A stretch of 64,000 nt of DNA from Pseudodesulfovibrio sp. zrk46 (GTDB taxonomy: Bacteria; Desulfobacterota; Desulfovibrionia; Desulfovibrionales; Desulfovibrionaceae). The notes beneath the pieces were generated by a model. It was not told where the DNA came from, did not search any database, and saw only the letters and a list, made by a program, of their open reading frames with translations. How positions within the stretch are numbered: position 1 is the first letter of the stretch; each line of letters starts with the position of its first letter. A program made the translations under genes and the position numbers. The stretch covers positions 3,223,669-3,287,668 of the forward strand of contig NZ_CP051216.1 of assembly GCF_012516435.1 (NCBI RefSeq), read 5' to 3'. Shown piece by piece: positions 27,701 to 36,602 of the stretch.

Positions 27701-28607
27701 ATACTGCTGACAGAATCCAGTACCAGATTGGTAGTGTGAGGAAAGCTACAGGGATTCCTACGCCAAGCATGGTAGCTGCCAGTTCTGGGCGTGCTCCATA
27801 GCTCATGGCAATGATGCCTCCAGTGATCATTGGTCCCATGGCAGATTCAAAAATGGTCACTTTGGCGGTGATGTCGGTGGCATCAAGTACAAATACGTAC
27901 AAAATAAAAATGATAAGTGGCGCAATAATTAATTTGTAGCCTAATCCAATTGCAAGTTCTCGGAGGTTGTTGCGGATTGCGCCAAAACGCAAGGTCAGTC
28001 CTACTGATAGTAGTGCAAGAGGACTCAGTGTTCCTCCCATGCGCTCAAGGATGGAAATGAGCCAGCTTGGATAATCTATAACTTGAAATGCGAATCCAAG
28101 TAGTATGGCTACAAGTGGAGGAAATAAAAGTACTTTCTTCGCAAGTTGCTTTCTGTTTATTTCTTCGCCGGATATTTTGGATGCTAAAATAATACCTGGA
28201 ATTGCGAGGGCCATGAACGTTCCTGCCGTATCGCAAAGCATTCCAATACCCATGTATTCTGCCCCATAAAAGGCTTCAATCATAGGCAATCCAACAAATG
28301 AAGTGTTACCTAAACCTGCCGTTAGTGCTAAGCAAACTTTGGTCTTATCGTCTAAATCGAAGACCTTGTTCAGTGTATGAAAAAAGAGGATATACCCAAT
28401 ACCAAAAACGATCCAAGCCATTGCTGCTGGCAGAAATAGTTCTGGGCTTATGGGTAAATCATGAGCGTAGAGAAGGGCTAGAGCAGGCAGGGACATATGG
28501 ATGATTACAGCATTGATTGCGGCAGGCCCTTTTTCGTCAATAATTCCGGAGAGGCGCAAGGCAATTCCAAGCAAGAAACAGGTGATCAGTAGTATGAAGT
28601 TTTCCAT
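27699..28607 (-). CDS. AEC-family (auxin efflux carrier-like) transporter
   Basis: The 302-aa protein has eight to ten membrane helices and typical family features (LSLPALALLYAHDLPIS, LTAGLGNTSFVGLPMIEAFYG, AMSYGARPELAATML). Bacterial members move malonate, malate or related organic acids, and several are paired with two-component systems. Here it faces the LytS/LytR pair across a shared terminator. Transport direction and substrate are unknown. Confidence 0.9.
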   Translation of the reverse strand: MENFILLITCFLLGIALRLSGIIDEKGPAAINAVIIHMSLPALALLYAHDLPISPELFLPAAMAWIVFGIGYILFFHTLNKVFDLDDKTKVCLALTAGLGNTSFVGLPMIEAFYGAEYMGIGMLCDTAGTFMALAIPGIILASKISGEEINRKQLAKKVLLFPPLVAILLGFAFQVIDYPSWLISILERMGGTLSPLALLSVGLTLRFGAIRNNLRELAIGLGYKLIIAPLIIFILYVFVLDATDITAKVTIFESAMGPMITGGIIAMSYGARPELAATMLGVGIPVAFLTLPIWYWILSAV

Positions 28608-28717
28608 GATTTCTCCGTAATTATGTATTTACTACTGTCGTTCCCGTTAAATTACAAGCAGGCTTTAAAGCGAAGAGCTTAAAATCATAGTGAGTATTGG
28701 TATTCAAGCAAAAGAAA

Positions 28718-28748
28718 AAGGGTTTACGGAGTGTTTCCGTAAACCCTT
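28718..28748 (-). terminator. Terminator of tRNA-Pro
   Basis: On the minus strand AAGGGTTTACGGA and its complement form a 13-bp stem with a 5-base loop, followed by TTTTTC. It begins 8 bases after the tRNA 3' end. Confidence 0.85.
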
Positions 28749-28756
28749 GATTTTTC

Positions 28757-28833
28757 TGGTCGGGATGAGAGGATTTGAACCTCCGATCTCTGCGTCCCGA
28801 ACGCAGCGCTCTACCAGACTGAGCCACATCCCG
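28757..28833 (-). tRNA. tRNA-Pro (anticodon CGG)
   Basis: Read on the minus strand this 77-base gene gives a full cloverleaf starting CGGGATG and ending CATCCCGACCA, with the CCA encoded. The anticodon stem CTGCG/CGCAG holds the loop TTCGGGA, anticodon CGG, which reads CCG. The T arm GGAGG-TTCAAAT-CCTCT is regular. An apparent protein frame across it (28621-28827) is a shadow. Confidence 0.95.
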
Positions 28834-29067
28834 TCGTCGTGAGAGGTGTGTTTAGCGTAGGCAAAATGGAAAGGCAAGTGAAAAGATCATGTTTTTTTCT
28901 TAGATAGACAAAGATAGTAAATAGTCCTATCATGCCTTATTAAATGATATAAAATAATAATTTCTTTCGGGCGAGGCCGCGTATAGTGTGACTTTGGCCT
29001 TTATTGAAACTGGGTTCGCGTGGCTGGTCACAGTAGTTGCGGCGCAGGATATCCAAGGAGAAAATTA

Positions 29068-30123
29068 GTGATTAAAGTTCTTGTCGTGGATGATTCCGCA
29101 TTCATGCGGAAGGCCATAAGCACAATGCTCGATAAGGATCCGGGGATAAAGGTAGTTGGCACTGCGCGTGATGGGGCCGAAGGTCTTGAATTGGTTCGTA
29201 AGCTCGATCCAGACGTAGTTACGATGGATATCGAAATGCCTAAGATGGATGGGCTGACGGCTTTGAGGCACATCATGATGGAGTCTCCAAGACCAGTTCT
29301 CATGGTTAGTTCTTTGACTACTGAAGGTGCTGAGGCTACGCTAAAGGCCATGGAGCTTGGTGCAGTTGATTTTATCCCCAAGCAGCTTTCCAAAGTCTCT
29401 CTTGATATTATCAAAATCGAAAAAGATCTTATTGCGCGGGTTAAAACTGTTGCTGCTCGCAAGATGCGGCATGTTGCACCTGTTCGTCCTGCAGCCCGTC
29501 AAGTCGTTACTCCTGTTCGTAGATCTTCTTCGACTCCAACGGGAAGGCCTAAACGTGATGTGGTGGCAATAGGTGTTTCTACTGGTGGGCCACCTGTTGT
29601 TCAAAAGATTCTTTCATCTCTTCCTGCTGATTTCCCTGCAAGTATCATTATTGCTCAACATATGCCTGCTGCGTTCACTGGACCTTTTGCCAAACGTCTG
29701 GATGGAGTCAGTCAAATTTCTGTGAAAGAAGCTGAACCTGGTGATGTGCTTAAGCCGGGGCATGCTTTTGTTGCTCCAGGTGGGCGACATATTATTCTTG
29801 ATCAAAAGGTTAGTAGAGTCGATGTCGTCGTAACTGATGATCCTCCCGGTGAACTTTATAAGCCCTCTGCAAACGTTATGATTAGTTCTATGGCTGAGGC
29901 CGTTGGACGTCGAGGTTTAGGGGTTATCTTGACTGGAATGGGAGCTGATGGTTGTGAAGGAATTCGGGATCTTAAGGCAAAAGGCGGGCGTGCTATAGCG
30001 CAAAGTGATTCGACTTGCGTTGTGTATGGAATGCCAAAAGCGATAGTAGATGAGAATCTGGCCGATGAGATCGTTGATTTGGATGATCTGGCAGAATCCA
30101 TTGTTGCCAATCTTTATAAATAA
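29068..30123 (+). CDS. cheB: Chemotaxis protein-glutamate methylesterase CheB
   Basis: The 351-aa protein removes methyl groups from chemoreceptors and is activated by CheA phosphorylation. The receiver domain has DD8-9 and Asp54 in TMDIEMPKMDG. After a linker rich in Arg/Pro/Ser the methylesterase domain carries the catalytic Ser in GVSTGGPP, His in AQHMP and Asp in GMGADG. I chose the GTG at 29068, which has an AAGGAG site, over the open extension to 29020, because family members start with IKVLVVDDS. First gene of the chemotaxis operon. Confidence 0.96.
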   Translation: MIKVLVVDDSAFMRKAISTMLDKDPGIKVVGTARDGAEGLELVRKLDPDVVTMDIEMPKMDGLTALRHIMMESPRPVLMVSSLTTEGAEATLKAMELGAVDFIPKQLSKVSLDIIKIEKDLIARVKTVAARKMRHVAPVRPAARQVVTPVRRSSSTPTGRPKRDVVAIGVSTGGPPVVQKILSSLPADFPASIIIAQHMPAAFTGPFAKRLDGVSQISVKEAEPGDVLKPGHAFVAPGGRHIILDQKVSRVDVVVTDDPPGELYKPSANVMISSMAEAVGRRGLGVILTGMGADGCEGIRDLKAKGGRAIAQSDSTCVVYGMPKAIVDENLADEIVDLDDLAESIVANLYK

Positions 30124-30162
30124 CAGCTTAACCCTGCCAAGGGCATGAAGGGAGCTGAGATT

Positions 30163-32094
30163 ATGGCGGATTGTAAAGAATACCTCGCGTTGCTCAAAAG
30201 TGATGACAAAGAAATTGTTCGTGAGGGTGCTTTCAAGGCTGGTGAAGCCCAGTGTGTGGAGGCTGTAGGAATACTTGCTGAGCTTCTGCAAACGAATCAT
30301 CTAGGCATTCAAGAGGCTGCGGATAGTTCATTGCGACGAATTGGTGGAAAGGAGACTGTCCAAGCTGTACTCCCTTTGCTGCGTTCGGACGAGGCTCCAG
30401 TTCGCAATCTTTCAATGGATATACTCCGTGAAGTTGGAAGCCAGGACATGCCCTCACTTATCGAACTCATCCATGATGAAGATGCTGATATACGTATTTT
30501 TGTAAGTGATATTCTTGGTTCTACAGACAATATGTTAGCGGTAGAGCCTCTTTGCGAGGCTTTGTTAAAAGACCCAGAAGTTAACGTTCGTTATCAAGCT
30601 GCAGTAAGTTTAGGAGAGCTGCGCAAGGAAGAAGCTGCACCTTGTCTAAACAAGGCTATTAATGATGAAGAGTGGGTACAATACTCTGTGATCGAAGCTC
30701 TGACCAAAATTGGGCATTCGAGTTCTGTTGACGCTATGGTCAAGGCATTGGATACAGCGTCTGATTTGGTGGCATCCATGATCATTGATTCCCTTGGGGA
30801 AATGGGGAATGTCAAAGCAGTGACCATGCTTCTTAAACGTATGGATGATGCCCATACCGCTTTGCGTAATAAAATTGTAAAAGCTGTAGTTAAGATTCTG
30901 GGGGGAAAGTCTCTCGCTTTGCTTAACGATGACGAAAGAGAGCGTTTTCGTGAGTATTTGTTGGTTGCATTGACCGATGAAGATGAAGAAATTCAAGATG
31001 CCGCTATTCAAGGTTTGGCCTATGTTGGTGGAGAAATGGCATCAGAAGGCATTCTTAAAATAGCGAGCAGTCTCGATCAGGATCAAGATCAAGAAAGATT
31101 AGCAACGACGGTTGGGTATCTTGCAGAGATTGGGCTAACAAAGGCTCTTGAAGCTGGACTTTTGGATGAGGATCAGGACGTTGCAAGGGTTACCGTGCAA
31201 ACGTTGTCTCTCATTACTCCTGAGCAGTGTGAAAGAGAACATGACGTTTGTAAATTGCTGATGAAAGCATTTTGGCAAGTGAGCCTGCCAGTTCAGCGCC
31301 AAATTGTTAGTGTGGCAGCTACTAATGGTGATATTGGTGCTAAGGATTTCTTTATCCGCATTTTGGACGAGCATACTGATGGCACAGTCCTTAAGGGTGC
31401 TGTTTATATGTTGGGTGAAAAGCTCAAATTAACAGAGATTGTCGGAAGAATATTCCCGTTGTTGCAGCACCAATATGATGACGTAAAAGAAGCAGCTCTT
31501 GAAGCCTGTATTGCGATTGATGGGCCTGAGGTTAGAACTCGTTTTGAAGAGATGTTTGAAAGTTCAGAGCCTGTTGACCGTTTAATGTCAGTTTATGCGC
31601 TCGGAAAGATGGGAGCACTGGACAACATCGAAGTGCTGAAACGGGGGCTTGAGGATGTAGTTCCAGATATACGTAAGGTTGCAGTCGAAGCCCTTGCTTC
31701 GGCCTGTGATACGGGGGATGAGTGGAAGCCATTAGTAATGGCTAAGCTCACTGATGAGAGTAAGGATGTGCGGTTAACAGTCATTGAGACTCTTGGTCGT
31801 TGTTTTTCTGAAGACATGATTCCTTTTATAGCTGAAGCTCTTGAAGATGAAGACGACTGGGTAAAGATCCGAGCAATAGATGCTCTAGGGGAGCATGGTT
31901 CTGAGTCAGTAGTCGATAAGCTTACTCCAATGCTAGAGAATTCCAACCGTTTCGTGGTTATGAAAGTAATTGAGGCTTTAGGTAATATTGGCGGTTCAGT
32001 AGCCTTTAGCGCCTTGCTTGAAATCACTAACAGTGATGAATATGAAATGGTCAGTGCTGCAGAGAATGCTATCGCCAATATTCATGATTCCTAG
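30163..32094 (+). CDS. HEAT-repeat protein in chemotaxis operon
   Basis: The 643-aa protein is built almost entirely of HEAT/PBS-lyase-like helical repeats of about 31 residues (for example DEAPVRNLSMDILREVG, DPEVNVRYQAAVSLGEL, DDWVKIRAIDALGEHG). It has no signal peptide and no catalytic motif, so it is probably an interaction scaffold. An in-frame ATG at 30145 exists, but the ATG at 30163 has the AAGGGAG site. It sits between cheB and cheR, so a role in signalling-complex assembly is likely but unproven. Confidence 0.93.
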   Translation: MADCKEYLALLKSDDKEIVREGAFKAGEAQCVEAVGILAELLQTNHLGIQEAADSSLRRIGGKETVQAVLPLLRSDEAPVRNLSMDILREVGSQDMPSLIELIHDEDADIRIFVSDILGSTDNMLAVEPLCEALLKDPEVNVRYQAAVSLGELRKEEAAPCLNKAINDEEWVQYSVIEALTKIGHSSSVDAMVKALDTASDLVASMIIDSLGEMGNVKAVTMLLKRMDDAHTALRNKIVKAVVKILGGKSLALLNDDERERFREYLLVALTDEDEEIQDAAIQGLAYVGGEMASEGILKIASSLDQDQDQERLATTVGYLAEIGLTKALEAGLLDEDQDVARVTVQTLSLITPEQCEREHDVCKLLMKAFWQVSLPVQRQIVSVAATNGDIGAKDFFIRILDEHTDGTVLKGAVYMLGEKLKLTEIVGRIFPLLQHQYDDVKEAALEACIAIDGPEVRTRFEEMFESSEPVDRLMSVYALGKMGALDNIEVLKRGLEDVVPDIRKVAVEALASACDTGDEWKPLVMAKLTDESKDVRLTVIETLGRCFSEDMIPFIAEALEDEDDWVKIRAIDALGEHGSESVVDKLTPMLENSNRFVVMKVIEALGNIGGSVAFSALLEITNSDEYEMVSAAENAIANIHDS

Positions 32095-32106
32095 GAGTTC
32101 CGGACG

Positions 32107-32982
32107 ATGACGTCCCTTTTTGCTAAGACTATTTCTATGGGAAAGGATCTCAAGATCTCAGATCAAGAGTTCTCTGGCCTTCGTGATTTTATCTATGAGA
32201 AATGTGGTATCTATATTGCCGACAACCGAAAGTATCTTTTAGAAAATCGACTAGGTAATCGGTTGAAAAAATTGAATCTTCGAAATTTTGATGAGTACTA
32301 CAATTACTTGCGATTCGATGTGGGTAAAGAAGTGGAGCTTAAGCGACTTTTCGAAGTTATTACTACAAATGAAACGAGTTTTTATCGGAATCCGCCTCAA
32401 CTGAAAGTCTTTCAGGAGCAAGTCTTAACAGATGTTGTTAAGCAAGCAAGAACCAAGGGGCGAAAGATGCGGATATGGTCCGCTGGGTGTTCTACTGGTG
32501 AAGAGCCTTACACCATATCAATGATCATTCATGAGCTTCTCAAGAGTGAAGTATCGCAATGGGATATAAAGATTACGGCAAACGACCTATCAGAAAGAGT
32601 GCTGGAATCAGCCAGAAAGGGTGTTTATAACGACTATACTTTAAGGACTACGCCTCCTGAAGTCGTAAAGCGTTACTTTGCGTCAGACAATGGTTCAAAT
32701 GCAATCAAGGCTGACATTAAAAAGCTAGTTCAGTTTGGGCAAATCAATCTCAAAGATCGTACACAGTTAAGGCGTGTAGAACGATCACAGATCGTATTTT
32801 GTCGAAATGTCATTATCTATTTTGATGATGACATGAAGAAACGAGTGATCAACGCTTTTTATGACAACTTATTGCCAGGTGGATATTTGGTGATAGGGCA
32901 TTCCGAGTCGTTGCACAACATTACTCGTGCATTTAAGCCTATCCATTATCCCGGTGCGATCATCTATAAAAAAGAAGAGTAA
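32107..32982 (+). CDS. cheR: Chemotaxis protein methyltransferase CheR
   Basis: The 291-aa enzyme uses SAM to methylate receptor glutamates. It has the N-terminal helical CheR domain (FSGLRDFIYEKCGIYI, ENRLGNRLKKL) and a Rossmann methyltransferase domain with WSAGCSTGEEPYTISM and the IVFCRNVIIYF motif. An AGGAG site precedes the ATG. It follows the HEAT protein by 12 bases. Confidence 0.96.
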   Translation: MTSLFAKTISMGKDLKISDQEFSGLRDFIYEKCGIYIADNRKYLLENRLGNRLKKLNLRNFDEYYNYLRFDVGKEVELKRLFEVITTNETSFYRNPPQLKVFQEQVLTDVVKQARTKGRKMRIWSAGCSTGEEPYTISMIIHELLKSEVSQWDIKITANDLSERVLESARKGVYNDYTLRTTPPEVVKRYFASDNGSNAIKADIKKLVQFGQINLKDRTQLRRVERSQIVFCRNVIIYFDDDMKKRVINAFYDNLLPGGYLVIGHSESLHNITRAFKPIHYPGAIIYKKEE

Positions 32983-33086
32983 GGCGCATAGATGGCTGTA
33001 CAGCCTTTGTCGAAGTAATGTGAAGCACCTTACGGTGATATTTGATAAACGGGCCATCACCATGCTATTGGGTATTAGGAGGAATC

Positions 33087-33455
33087 ATGGCTAAACATAT
33101 TCTGATTGTGGACGATTCTAAGACTGTAAGGAATCTTGTTGCCTTTATTATGAAAAAGGAAGGTTTCAAGGTCACTACCGCTGAAGATGGTCTTGATGGT
33201 TTAGAAAAATTATACAGTGCAACTGGTGTCGATCTGATTGTTTCTGATATCAATATGCCCCGTATGGATGGATTGACATTTATAAAAACAGTTCGCGAGC
33301 AGGATGCTTATAAGGATATTCCTATCGTTGTTCTTTCAACTGAGGGGCAGGACAAAGATATTCACACAGGTCTCACTGTTGGAGCTAATCTGTATATGGT
33401 TAAACCTGCTCAGCCTGAAAAATTAGTGAGAAATGTCAAAATGCTGCTCGGCTAA
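33087..33455 (+). CDS. cheY: CheY-like single-domain response regulator
   Basis: The 122-aa protein is one receiver domain with DD9-10, phospho-acceptor Asp54 (SDINMPRMDG), the Ser/Thr of VLSTEG and the Lys of VKPAQP. The frame opens at 33042 but the ATG at 33087 has TTAGGAGGAATC just before it. Position before cheA makes it the likely output or phosphate-sink regulator of this system. Confidence 0.94.
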   Translation: MAKHILIVDDSKTVRNLVAFIMKKEGFKVTTAEDGLDGLEKLYSATGVDLIVSDINMPRMDGLTFIKTVREQDAYKDIPIVVLSTEGQDKDIHTGLTVGANLYMVKPAQPEKLVRNVKMLLG

Positions 33456-33543
33456 TTAATAGCTGCTGACAAGATTTAAATGATCATTTCCGAACAAGTT
33501 GGAGTGATCGAAAGAACTTTTCCCTTATCAACAGAGGGTAATA

Positions 33544-36531
33544 ATGAGCCAGGAATTTCTTGATCCAGAAATATTAGCTGATTTTTTTGTCGAAGCTAAA
33601 GAACACTTAGAAACCATTGAGCCCAATTTACTTGAACTGGAAAAGGCTCCTGAGAATCTAGGATTGCTCAATGAGATCTTTCGTCCAATGCACTCCCTTA
33701 AGGGGGCATCTGGGTTTCTTGGATTAAACAAAATTAACGGACTTGCCCACAAGGCAGAGAATATCCTTGATGAATTGCGACAGGGGTCTATGCAAGTGAC
33801 TGGCGCAATTATGGATTTGATATTATCTGCAACAGATGCTCTTCGTACAATGGTGGACAATTTGGAAGAGAGTGGCGTGGAAGGGGATGTTGATACCTCA
33901 CCAATTATTGCCCAGATTGAAGCCGCTCTTGCCGGAGATTTGTCAGAAGATGTTTCCCCGACTTTATCTGATGATACTGTTGAGGAGGCTCCATTTAATA
34001 GTGAGCCGAGCGTTAGCAAAGCTGTGGACGGCGAAGTTGTTGAGCCTGTCACAACCATGGACCCCGAACCCGCACCTGTTGCGGCTGATACGGATAACAT
34101 TGTCATGACTGCAGTATTCCAACCTGAGCCTGACCCAAATTTCGATGATACCCCGTATGTATTGACTACAGTTGGTGAAGGTCATCTTGCAGATTTCCTT
34201 GAGGAAGCACAGGAAATCATCGAAAATTTGAACCGTTGTCTATTAGCTTTGGAAGGTGAGCCTGATGGAGCCGATGAACTAATCAACGACACATTTCGTT
34301 ATTTCCACAACCTTAAAGGCAATAGCGGTATCATTGGCTTCAAGGAGTTAAATGCTCTGACTCATGAAGCCGAAACGTTGCTTAATAAGGTTCGTAAAGG
34401 GGATATGGCATCTAGTCAGGCACTTATTGATTTGCTTTTGTCTGCTGTCGACCTTATCGAAGAGTTGGTTGGTAAAGTGGATGTTGAGACCAATAAGGTG
34501 ACCCCTGTTGACACTAGTATTATGGCACAGCTTTTACAGAAGGTGACGGAAGAGTTGGATGTATCAGTTGTTCAAGGATCTGTTCCGAGCAGCAAGCAGG
34601 GAACTGAGACATCTGTTGTTGAGGAAAGAGATGTTGCAGTAGATTCAGTAGAGGCAGTGATAGAGCAGGCTAACGTAGCATATGACCCGGAAGATGTGGC
34701 TCTTTTTGTTTCTACTATCAACCAGCAACTTGAGGCTGCCGCTGTAGCATTGGAAATGCTACGTAAAGACGCTGGGCAATCAGATATTATAGATGGCTTG
34801 TTTCGGACCTTCCAAACTATGCAGAATTCTGCTGGCTACATGGGCTTTGATGAGATCAAAGAATATGCAGGTCGAACTGTTGGCTTAGTTGATCAAGGTC
34901 GCAAGACTGATATGGATTTTTCCCTGATGCTTGATATTCTAGATCAGGAATTTGCCATTTTAAAAGACATGTTGCTCAAAGCCATGAGTGATATTTCGGG
35001 GGCTCCAGTATCTGATCCTACAATGAATATGAGTGTGCCTGCTGCCAATAATTCAGATGTAAGCAAAGAGTCTGAACCCACTATTGAAGAACTTCCTTCA
35101 AGTTCTCCTGAGCCTGAGAAGGCTTTGGAGAAGACTGTGTCAGAGCCGGTTGCAGCTGTTCCTGAGCCCCGTGTAGCTCCTAAGCCCGTTGCGTCTGCTC
35201 CTAAACCCGCCCCATCTGCTCCGAGCAGAAATGCTGGTGGTGCAAGCGGGGGAGGTGCTCAGCCTCCTGCTCGTCCCAAAGTTTCTAGTACAATTCGTGT
35301 TGACCATCATAAATTGGACCATCTGATGAATGTCATTGGTGAGCTTATTATTAATCGAAATCGATACGCAATGCTCGCTCGTGCCTTAGAAGAGGGCCAT
35401 GAAGAAGTTCATGTGGTCGCCCAGCAGCTAACAGAAACGACATATGCGATGGCACGTATATCAGACGACCTTCAAGATACCATTATGAAGGTTCGCATGG
35501 TACCAGTACAAACCGTTTTCTCTCGCTTCCCTCGTTTGGTCCGAGACCTTAGTCGAAAATCAGGCAAGCAGGTTGAGTTGATCATGGAAGGTGAAGAAAC
35601 TGAATTTGATAAGTCGGTAGTTGAAGAAATCGGAGACCCGCTGGTGCATCTTGTCCGTAATGCGGTTGATCACGGATTGGAAGATGAGCAGGAACGAGTA
35701 GCTGCAGGGAAAAAGCCCAAGGGGCATGTTTGGTTACGTGCTTACCATAAGGGTAACTCTGTTGCCATTGAGGTTGAAGATGATGGTCGAGGCATGGACC
35801 CGGAAAAACTCAAGCAGGTTGCCATTCGGAAGGGAGTTATTACTCCAGAAGAAGCTAATGCAATGGATGATCGTGAGGCGTTGGATCTTATCTTTGCGCC
35901 AGGCTTCTCTTCAGCCGAGAAGGTGACGGACATTTCTGGACGTGGGGTTGGGATGGATGTTGTAAAAACCAACATCAAAAACCTTAAGGGAAGTGTTCAT
36001 ACTCAGTCAGAAGTTGGTAAAGGTACAAAACTGACTTTGACTCTACCTCTAACCTTAGCAATTATTGATGCTCTCATGGTTCAGGTTGCAGGTGATACCT
36101 TTGCTATCCCACTTGATGCTGTATCCGAGACTACTAAAATTGAAGTAGAGAAGCTTTCTGATGTGAATAATCGTAAGGCCGTCACATTGAGAGGCGAGGT
36201 CTTAGGTATTGTAGAGCTTTCGGAACTCCTTGGACTGCCTCAGACAATGGATGAACGTGATGTTCTGCCTATGGTTGTTATTCAGGATAATGATCGCCGT
36301 TTAGGCCTCGTTGTCGATCGCCTCCTTGAGCGCCAGGAGATTGTGATCAAACCTCTTGGGCAATATCTCAATAATTTTAATCTTAAAGGCCTTTCTGGTG
36401 CCACTATTATGGGTGATGGTTCTGTTGTTTTAATTCTTGATCCACATGAGATCTATAGCCTTTCCACTCAACTTGGACGCCGACAGGATGCTGCTACTAT
36501 TGGTGCTGGCTTGCCACCCAGTAAAGCCTAG
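33544..36531 (+). CDS. cheA: Chemotaxis histidine kinase CheA with repeated Hpt domains
   Basis: The 995-aa protein is longer than standard CheA (about 650). It has three Hpt-like units. The first carries His50 (FRPMHSLKGASG) and the second His255 (FRYFHNLKGNSG). The third has Gln424 in the equivalent place (FRTFQTMQNSAG), so it should not be phosphorylated. A Pro/Ala-rich linker follows, then the dimerisation helices, kinase core (LVRNAVDHGLE, DDGRGMD, GRGVGMDVV) and a CheW-like domain at the C terminus. No cheW or receptor gene is in this cluster. Confidence 0.96.
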   Translation: MSQEFLDPEILADFFVEAKEHLETIEPNLLELEKAPENLGLLNEIFRPMHSLKGASGFLGLNKINGLAHKAENILDELRQGSMQVTGAIMDLILSATDALRTMVDNLEESGVEGDVDTSPIIAQIEAALAGDLSEDVSPTLSDDTVEEAPFNSEPSVSKAVDGEVVEPVTTMDPEPAPVAADTDNIVMTAVFQPEPDPNFDDTPYVLTTVGEGHLADFLEEAQEIIENLNRCLLALEGEPDGADELINDTFRYFHNLKGNSGIIGFKELNALTHEAETLLNKVRKGDMASSQALIDLLLSAVDLIEELVGKVDVETNKVTPVDTSIMAQLLQKVTEELDVSVVQGSVPSSKQGTETSVVEERDVAVDSVEAVIEQANVAYDPEDVALFVSTINQQLEAAAVALEMLRKDAGQSDIIDGLFRTFQTMQNSAGYMGFDEIKEYAGRTVGLVDQGRKTDMDFSLMLDILDQEFAILKDMLLKAMSDISGAPVSDPTMNMSVPAANNSDVSKESEPTIEELPSSSPEPEKALEKTVSEPVAAVPEPRVAPKPVASAPKPAPSAPSRNAGGASGGGAQPPARPKVSSTIRVDHHKLDHLMNVIGELIINRNRYAMLARALEEGHEEVHVVAQQLTETTYAMARISDDLQDTIMKVRMVPVQTVFSRFPRLVRDLSRKSGKQVELIMEGEETEFDKSVVEEIGDPLVHLVRNAVDHGLEDEQERVAAGKKPKGHVWLRAYHKGNSVAIEVEDDGRGMDPEKLKQVAIRKGVITPEEANAMDDREALDLIFAPGFSSAEKVTDISGRGVGMDVVKTNIKNLKGSVHTQSEVGKGTKLTLTLPLTLAIIDALMVQVAGDTFAIPLDAVSETTKIEVEKLSDVNNRKAVTLRGEVLGIVELSELLGLPQTMDERDVLPMVVIQDNDRRLGLVVDRLLERQEIVIKPLGQYLNNFNLKGLSGATIMGDGSVVLILDPHEIYSLSTQLGRRQDAATIGAGLPPSKA

Positions 36532-36546
36532 CTTTTTGAGAATGTA

Positions 36547-36579
36547 AAAGGGCCAGGGAGTTATTCTTCCTGGCCCTTT
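36547..36579 (+). terminator. Terminator of the chemotaxis operon
   Basis: AAAGGGCCAGG and CCTGGCCCTTT form an 11-bp stem with an 11-base loop, then TATTATTT. It lies 15 bases after the cheA stop and can also serve the convergent gene ending at 36603. Confidence 0.85.
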
Positions 36580-36602
36580 ATTATTTGTGATTTGATGATT
36601 GG

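Noticed and set aside
28621-28827. 68-codon minus-strand frame starting MAQSGRALRSGRRD
   Set aside because: It is the translated tRNA-Pro gene, a familiar artefact.
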